Part shown: positions 57,474 through 64,000 of the stretch, piece by piece | Layout of the letters: each line of letters starts with the position of its first letter | How positions within the stretch are numbered: position 1 is the first letter of the stretch | Assembly: GCA_029204225.1 (NCBI GenBank) | Contig: CM055110.1 | Coordinates: forward strand, 38,302,747 to 38,366,746 | DNA from: Diphasiastrum complanatum | Taxonomy: Eukaryota > Streptophyta > Lycopodiopsida > Lycopodiales > Lycopodiaceae | Length of the DNA stretch: 64,000 bases | Direction: 5' to 3' | Notes under the pieces: model-generated | The model's database searches: none | Told to the model about the DNA's origin: nothing | The model's input: the letters and a program-made list of their open reading frames with translations, nothing else | Made by a program: the position numbers and the translations under genes

Positions 57474-59533
57474 CATCCAAAGTACCAAACACACAAGCAT
57501 ATATGCCCAAAACCAAAGTATATACTTGGGACGTGTATCCCGATGAAGTCTGGGATACAATCGACGACGATATGGTAAGTGAGGCCACAAAACCACCCAT
57601 TCAAAAACCACAAAAATCTCGGTTACAAAAAAATAACATTATTGATACAAAATTAACTGAGCGACAAAAACAAATGTGTGTGAAGCCTAAACAGCCAATC
57701 AAGCCCTTGTCAGAGGGGACAAACAACAAACACTCCGACAAAGCTTCCATGTCTGGTAAAGAATCACCTCAAATGATCCCTAAAGTCCCAGAACATTTTG
57801 TGGACCCACCTTTCAATCTTTCACAGAAGTTCAAAGACTTTACACTGGATGACGTTGTTATCCAGTTACCGCAGCCACATCGGGAACCTACACCAAGTTC
57901 CAATTCCTTTGAAGGACCCGCTAAGACAATTCCACTAAACCTTAAAGATCCTAACGAGGACATAGATCGAATAGTTCATGTTGGTGCACATTTGTCATCA
58001 ACCCAATTGTCTGATCTAGAGACTTTATTACGCAAATACAGGGATGTATTTGCATGGAATTATACCGAGATGAAAGGAATCCCCCCTGAAATAGTAGTAC
58101 ATCGGATTCCTCTAGAAGACAGTGCTAAGCCTATTAGGGCTAAACCTTACCACAGTAACCCAGTCTATCATGAGAGGATCGATGAAGATATTAAGAAAAA
58201 TTGCTGGATGCTGGCTTTATTTATGAAGTCCAACATACTGATTGGGTATCACCCATTGTGGTTGTACCCAAGAAAAATGGCAAGCTTCGTATCTGTGTTG
58301 ACCTCAAGAACCTTAATGCGGTTACGAAGAGACCATTTTCCCTTGCCCCTAATGACCCAAATATTAGAGGAAATGGCAGGAGTTGAAGCTTTCAGCTTCT
58401 TGGATGGGTTCAGCAGCTATTTCCTTGTTCAAATAGCCCCTGAAGATAAACATAAAATGGCTTTTGCCACAGAGAGCGGCATTTACACTTATAGCGTTAT
58501 GCCTTTTGGCTTATGTAACGCCCCCTCAACATTCCAACGGGTCATGCAACTGGCCTTTCAAGATCTGTTACATCAGGTCATGGAGATTTATTACGACGAT
58601 CTAGGTGTACATTCTTCCGCTGCTACGCACCTAGACGCCTTGGAGAAAATCTTCATTCGCTGTCGTAGGTTCGACATCTCACTAAACCCTGATAAATGTC
58701 AAATATGGGTCACTCAAGAAGTTGTACTCGGGCATATAATATCAAAGGACGATATTTCTACCGACCCGTAAAAAATCAAGGTTATCGTGGACATGCCCCT
58801 ACCTGCAACAGTGAAGGAAGTATATGTCTTCCTCGGTCATACCAACTACTATCGCATCTTTATAATCGACTATGCTGACAAGGCACGTCTCGTTTATTTA
58901 GCTGTGGTAGATCCTCGCTGGACCGAAGAATGAATTAAGGCCTTTGAGGAGTTGAAGACAACACTCACAACAGCTCCCATACTCCGCTCGCCAGATTACA
59001 CGAAAGAATTCCATGTGCATACTGATGCAAGTAAGTATGCCATTGGGGGTCTTCTTGCACAACCGGACGAGTATGGCAAGGACTTTCCTATACGTTTCTT
59101 AAGCAGACAACTCGTGCCTGCTGAAGTAAACTATACCACTACCGAGAGAGAAGCGTTGGCAATGGTCTATGCGGTACAACAACTACGACATTATTTATTA
59201 GGCCAGACCTTTGCTTTCTACACAGACCATCAAGCACTCCTATATATCGTTAATAAGTCCTGTAAGACGGGACGAATAGCTCGATGACTACTAATTTTGG
59301 AGGAATTTAATTTCTGTACAGTCGTTCGGAAAGGGTCCCAACATTTCATGGCGGATCACCTTTCCAGACTACCAAGTGCTGAAAAAGCAACTGCACCAGT
59401 CAACGATGATCTTCCTGATGCATGCCTTTTTCAGATCGATGCCACACCCCTATGGGCTGAGGAGATCACTCAGTTCCTCGCAACAGGCCAACTAAAAGAA
59501 GGCCTGAGTACAACGAAATTTTTTTCTTTTTAA
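57455..59533 (+). pseudogene. Gypsy D copy iv: linker, reverse transcriptase and RNase H
   Basis: The linker has MPKTKVYTWDVYPDEVWDTI. RT starts after VGAHLSSTQL and VFAWNYTEMKGIPPE. Between about 58195 and 58325 the frame slips and later returns: the family sequence IYEVQHTDWVSPIVVVPKKN is present, but one frame over. The catalytic loop MEIYYDDLGVH is near 58588-58610. TAA at about 58769, TGA near 58931 and TGA near 59285 interrupt the frame. RNase H follows (HVHTDASKYAIGG..LVPAEVNYTTTEREALAM..TDHQALLYIVNK) and ends at HFMADHLSRLPS. RT copies element RNA and RNase H removes it, but this copy cannot make an intact enzyme. Confidence 0.9.
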
Positions 59534-60735
59534 ATAAATGCAGTGGCCTTTTAGTTAATTGCGAGACAACTTTACAAAAGGTGCGTTGATGGCATTATTT
59601 GACGATGTGCTTATGAATTTGAGATACGACCGATAATATCTCAGGCTCATGAGGGCATTGGAAATGGCCACTTTTCTGCTGAAGCCACAGCAAAGATTAT
59701 CCTTCGAGCAGGATTGTGGTGGCCATCTCTGTTTAAAGACACGTTTGCTGTCATTAAAGCATGTGATATCTATCAAAGAGCAAAGCAAAATACCAAAGCA
59801 GACTTCACACTATTGACTTCCATTATAGAAGGCGAAGCCTTTCATAAGTGGGGGATTGACTTTGTTGAACCCATCAGTCCAGCAGTGAAACATACCCAAG
59901 CTCGATACATCCTCATAGCCACAGATTACGCCACTAAGTGGGTAGAGGCCCGAGCAATGAAGGACGCCAACACAAAAACAGTTGTACATTTTCTTTACGA
60001 AAATATTATTACCCGTTTTGGCTGTCCCATTGAGCTTGTTAGTGATCGCGGCACACATTTTCTAAATGATGTCATTGATAATCTCCTACGCCATTACCTT
60101 GTCGTTCACAGAAAAAGTACACCGTACTATCCTAGGTGTAATGGCCAGGCTGAATCAACTAACAAGACGATCTATAAAATTATAACCAAGATAGTTGAAA
60201 CCAGTCGTCCGGATTGGGAAACAAAACTTTTCTCAATTATCTGGGCTTACCGCACCACCTTGAAGAAAGCCACTGGGTGGGTAACCCCTTTCCACTTAGT
60301 ATATGGTCAAGAAGCGGTAATGCCCGTAGAATTCTTAGTACCTTCGCTAAGAGTTACGGAGGCTTTTTCAACAGATCTCTCTGAAAAGGCTTCAATCAAA
60401 CAACAAGTCAAAACCAGGCTATTTACGTTAGCCCAGTTATGCGAGACAAGACTAATCACACACAACTAGTTAACAAACGACGCCAAAAAGCTTGGCATGA
60501 CCGTCACTTGTGCAATAAAGATCTACATTTAGGTGACCAGGTACTTCTTTATACATCAAAGAAGCACCCCGGCAAGTTGAAGTTCAGAAGTGAAGGGTCA
60601 TACATTATTAACAAAATATTTCCTAATGGTGCAGTCCAGTTACAAACACTTGACGGGACACTCCTAGACACTGTCGTAAACGGTGGTTGTCTACGACGGT
60701 ACTACGAAGAGTTGTTCTTTGTTGACCCAATTTAG
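59534..60735 (+). pseudogene. Gypsy D copy iv: integrase
   Basis: The zinc region reads HEGIGNGHFS..CDIYQRAK, so the second Cys of the HHCC motif is Tyr; copy iii keeps CDVCQ. The catalytic core is complete: Asp at 59858-59860, Asp at 60044-60046 and Glu at 60152-60154, in D-x61-D-x35-E spacing. A frame change near 60460 leads to the C-terminal domain (KKHPGKLKFRSEGSYIINKIF, then CLRRYYEELFF) and stop at 60735. A stop and frame disturbance around 59533-59640 separates it from RNase H. Confidence 0.9.
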
Positions 60736-61111
60736 GATCTTTTTCCTTGATTAAAAAAAAAAAGTGTTTTTAATGTTATTTTATTCCTTTCCTTGTACAT
60801 CTCGCCTATTGTTCACCTCGTTCCTTGTTTATACTTCATATCATTACTTATGTACATTCTATGCATTTTTTTTCTTTTCTTTTTTCTGTTCATACTCATG
60901 GGTCATGGGTGTTCTAGATCGACAACTGATAGGCTACACCTTAGGAAATCATTCTCACACTTCGGCCACCTCATCTCTGTCTCACTGGTATCTCAGGGTA
61001 ACCAACATTCCTTGAGATACACCTCTTTTATAAGAACTTCTACTCTGAGCTACAGTCCTATTTTCCTTGAAGTTCTTCACTTGCATCAAACAGATCCATT
61101 TATGCATCATG
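60736..61111 (+). other. Post-pol spacer of gypsy D copy iv
   Basis: A short A-run followed by CT-rich sequence, no coding frame. In the related copies this region is absent, so its role cannot be compared. Confidence 0.5.
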
Positions 61112-61410
61112 AGATTTTTCTCAAATCTCAACCAAGTGCCTCTGTCAAATCTCGACCGAAGCAGTTCCTTTAGACCTCGACCGAAGCGGTTCTGTCGAAT
61201 CTCGATCGAGCAGTTCCTTCGATCTCGATCGGAGCCTTCATTCAGATCTCAACTGAAGTGGTTCTGTCAAATATCGACCAAGCAGTTCCTTTAGATCTCG
61301 ACCGGAGCCTTCCTTCAGATCTCGACCGAAGCGGTTCTATCAAATTTCGACCGAAGCAATTCCTTCAAATCTCAACCAGAGCAGTCATTTCGAATCTCGA
61401 CTAGAGGACA
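61112..61410. repeat. Minisatellite downstream of gypsy D pol
   Basis: About eleven or twelve units near ATCTCGACCGAAGC(A/G)GTTCCTT(C/T), the same family as 55661-55885. Units alternate GCAGTTCCTT, GCGGTTCTGT and GCCTTCATTC endings, a higher-order pattern. Confidence 0.85.
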
Positions 61411-61719
61411 TACATTTGAATTTTACGAACTGGCATGTCCCATCTCCCTTGCAACCAGACGACGACGGCAATAAATGCCCTCTCACCGAAGCCATTCGCA
61501 CCTCAGCGAAGTGCGAAGCTAAAGCGTTTTCTGACGATGATCTGCGGTGATCTTCCTGCTCTTGACACCGATTTTGGCGCTCGACTGTTCAATCCGTCCG
61601 TCATCATCTTCATCATCTCACCATTGTTATCACTCCCTTATGAGCGCCATCACCGAAACCTTCAACACAAACGTCGCCGGCAGAATACCTTATATCTCAA
61701 GTTTCGCATGCTGAGGGGT
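61411..61719 (+). other. Region between minisatellite and a possible gypsy D LTR
   Basis: About 300 bp without a credible frame. It ends GCATGCTGAGGGGTAG, a purine-rich stretch just before TGTCACACGAGC at about 61720, which could be the polypurine tract and LTR start of gypsy D copy iv. Confidence 0.4.
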
Positions 61720-62540
61720 AGTGTCACACGAGCACTTATCACGCTCCTATCACACTATTGAACATCCTACAATCACAATCACAAACCATACACCTTCAAC
61801 CTGTTTCATCCCTGAAAGATACACATCCATAACATTAAAACCATTGTCAAACACCTCCACTTCCTCCTATTCCACTCCCCATCTTCTTAACTTGACCTCA
61901 CTCTATTCACCCACCTTTACTTCATCACCTACACCACTCTACCCAACACAGCCATCTTCCACATATCTCCCTTTCCAAACCCGTTCATACATCCCTGCCC
62001 CCACACTTTCCGAACCATTCTGCACCGCCACTCCATCAGATCTCAACTGGAGCCCAACCCTTCATATCTCAACACAACTACCAGCATTACACACAAAGCA
62101 TGAAGAAACACACTCCAAACACCATAGACAACATGATGTAGGAAATGATGATCCAGGACCTTCGTGCTACACAGGACAACAATGAGATAATCCAAGGTAT
62201 CACTCGGCAAAGGTGAAACCTCAAAGCACACAAGGGGGTACCACCACAAACCACGAACGAGGCATCTCAGCTGAAAAGCCTAACCCCACTGCCACTCAAT
62301 CTGACACCACCTATCAAGCCTCATCACCTCCACTTGATGACACACCACTCTCTCCACCACATGACCAATCACCTCACCATCTTGACACTCACTCTTATTC
62401 ACCATCCACTGCTTACCTACTCCGCAAACCCAATACTCCCCTGTGAACTTTTCACAACCATACCTAATCCTCCACCACCCACACTTACCACAACTACACA
62501 GGTACAACACAAAATCACACCGAAGAATCCTAGCTGACAG
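61720..62540 (+). other. Possible gypsy D LTR start and Pro/Thr/His-rich sequence
   Basis: Starts TGTCACACGAGC after a purine tract. No second LTR copy is in the window, so the LTR reading is tentative. The CA-rich sequence gives low-complexity Pro/Ser/Thr/His frames on the plus strand, which may simply reflect composition. Confidence 0.3.
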
Positions 62541-63170
62541 ATGTTAATGTCAGAGAAATTTAACAAAGCATATCCAAGCTGGGAGGACGAAGATGGATAC
62601 ACTCTTCCCGATTTCATGATCTGTATATCTCAGAAGCAAAAAGTGTTAGCATTGAAGTGCAATCTTAGTGGCGATGTGTTATGATGTTGGAAAATGCACA
62701 TGCTTTTGAGAGATATATCGCGGCACCAACTTACATGCACGTCAATAAGACACAGAGAAGAATTTGCACCAGAAAGGGTTCCTAATAAAATATCTTGGCC
62801 AATTCTATCTAAAGAAGTTGAGATCGATGATCCAGTGGCCGATTGCAGCTACTTCTACCGGAGACATCATACAAATCCGAACTGCCATGTTAGGTATTTT
62901 GCAAATAATTGCGGCCTAATATCATTTCTTTTTACTTTGAATTGTTTCTAGGATAGAGATCTGCTGCCAATAGTTTTGGATTGAAATAAGCCCCTAATCA
63001 CACCCATGGATCATATCAATGGGGGAAGGCTTTACTATCGGGCAGCAATCACCAACGAACTTCACATTGACATGGTTGAATGTTGGTACATGTATGGGTT
63101 TCTACAGAACATGCTTCATTACTATCGGCCGCAACCATTTTTGGGCAAAATTTGATTTGAGAGACTGGAG
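62541..63170 (+). pseudogene. Unidentified retroelement frame upstream of a polypurine tract
   Basis: ATG at 62541 opens a frame with KFNKAYPSWEDEDGYTLPDF, TGA near 62683, then EVEIDDPVADCSYFYRRHH and a Cys/His-bearing end. A possible intron (GTATTTTGC..TTTCTAG, about 62895-62952) precedes further codons. In another frame INGGRLYYRAAITNELHIDM and CWYMYGFLQNMLHYYRP follow. It is degenerate and I recognise no family. Its position before a polypurine tract and LTR suggests element coding sequence. Confidence 0.35.
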
Positions 63171-63277
63171 CATATTGGTAGATTAGTTCATAAAACGCTG
63201 GTCGCCATCAATATAGAGCTGCGAGAAGACTAGACAAGACAGCCGATAGTGGCAATTGGCGTGGGACCGCCAATCTT

Positions 63278-64000
63278 TTGACGGAGGGGATAATGTAGGC
63301 TGATATTCCAAGGAATATTTGAGCCATCTTGAAAAGGATACAGACTTAAGCCTAGAACTGGATTAGTCAAGTTAATTAGGTCTTTGCGCCATGTTGTAAC
63401 GACTTAAAGTTATTTAGTTCTAAGCCTACGTCTAGAACATTGGAACTTATGCTAGTCTAAATAAGTTCAATTTAAGTTAGTTCAGTTGTTTATGGTCCAT
63501 TCGCACTAATTAAATTAAGTTAAGCCTATGTGGTCTACTTGTCCCATACTGCCTTTTTGTAAGTGACCACATTCCAAGTATTTATAGGAATGGAAGAGTC
63601 CATTTTGAAACAAGAACCTCATTTGCATAATAGAGCCTTATCTTCTTTCATTGAAAGTTCTCCTTTGTGACAATCTTATGCTTGTTACACTGTGTGTATT
63701 ATAATTTCTCTCTATGAACCAAGTTAATTAGTTCTATTTTATTTTTGGCCTTTCACAAGTAGGTTAAGCCTTTGTGAAGTTGGGTTTTAGATTAAGTCGT
63801 CATTTTGTGTTAGGTTAAGCCGTCACTTGAGTTTAGTCCTAAGTAGAGAAACGAGAGAAGAGCAGATCTTACCCTCAGAATAGGATGAAAAATGGGACAA
63901 CCCGCGACTGCAGCCTGATCCGTGACTTGGAGATGTGTCACGAGACATTGAGGATACGATTGGGATAATTGCTGCAAGCAATAAAAGATATTTTTAGAAA
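63278..64000 (+). repeat. Polypurine tract and LTR reaching the window edge
   Basis: GACGGAGGGGATAA at about 63280-63293 is followed by TGTAGGCTGATATTCC, the usual tract-plus-TG arrangement. The block carries a TATA-like GTATTTATAGGAATGG near 63580. No terminal CA with matching partner is visible, and the right end is beyond or near the window edge. Confidence 0.5.

Noticed and set aside
61848-61866. ACCATTGTCAAACACCTC shared with 49681-49698 in gypsy H integrase
   Set aside because: Only about 18 bases match with no extension on either side, so homology is not established.
61721-62185. Pro/Ser/Thr-rich plus-strand frame
   Set aside because: CA-rich low-complexity DNA near a possible LTR start; no domain.
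1-64000. CRISPR arrays, bacterial operons or phage genes
   Set aside because: Introns, LTRs and initiator-tRNA primer sites show plant nuclear DNA. The repeats seen are microsatellites, minisatellites and LTRs without spacer structure.
1-64000. tRNA or rRNA genes
   Set aside because: No cloverleaf or rRNA-like segment was noticed by eye. TGGTATCAGAGC sites are primer sites next to LTRs, not tRNA genes. A covariance-model scan would be needed to exclude small RNAs.

Overview
The window is nuclear DNA of a large-genome vascular plant. It has one intact host gene with introns, and almost everything else is LTR-retrotransposon sequence primed by initiator-tRNA-Met (TGGTATCAGAGC-type sites next to LTR ends). 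The mix of Ty1/copia, Ty3/gypsy and hAT remnants, the low gene density and the age spread of the elements would suit a conifer or other gymnosperm, but nothing seen fixes the species.

Layout. 1-4177: a gypsy gag-pol on the minus strand that runs off the left edge, with its leader, primer site and 526-bp LTR. 4671-6453: a four-exon 2-oxoglutarate/Fe(II) dioxygenase gene (DOXC class, 351 aa), apparently intact. 6.5-12.2 kb: unassigned DNA, long CT/GA microsatellites, a GC-rich block of nested hairpins (8895-9755) and a dispersed repeat (R1) with exon-like blocks. 12.2-21.3 kb: copia A, 5'-truncated, split by a young complete copia B (13514-19936) with 655-bp LTRs differing at two sites and a GGAAA target duplication. 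21.3-24.1 kb: repeat R2 (relative of R1) and a dead hAT/DUF659 transposase. 24.7-28.7 kb: a copia C stub, an inverted LTR piece and a gypsy D gag. 28.7-34.1 kb: copia E (minus), split by element F, a non-autonomous LTR element with a gag-like frame. 35.7-35.9 kb: an orphan piece of a phosphatidylinositol-phosphate kinase. 36.0-38.2 kb: LTR/leader fragment and a gypsy D PR-RT deletion copy. 38.7-42.6 kb: copia G. 42.9-43.7 kb: an unidentified gene remnant with a splice junction. 43.9-48.7 kb: an F-like LTR element carrying a small non-gag frame, interrupted by rearranged copia A copies. 49.1-49.6 kb: a degenerate short-period repeat. 49.6-55.7 kb: gypsy H joined to gypsy D (minus). 55.9-60.7 kb: a longer gypsy D (plus) head-to-head with the former across a minisatellite that recurs at 61.1-61.4 kb. 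62.5-64.0 kb: an unknown frame followed by a polypurine tract and a new LTR.

The elements share machinery (gag, protease, integrase, reverse transcriptase/RNase H) and many share a perfect CACACGTGTG palindrome in LTR or leader. Only the dioxygenase looks like a working host gene. Copia B is the only element close to coding competence: one extra T in a homopolymer puts the last part of its RNase H out of frame. Coordinates of degenerate elements are approximate.
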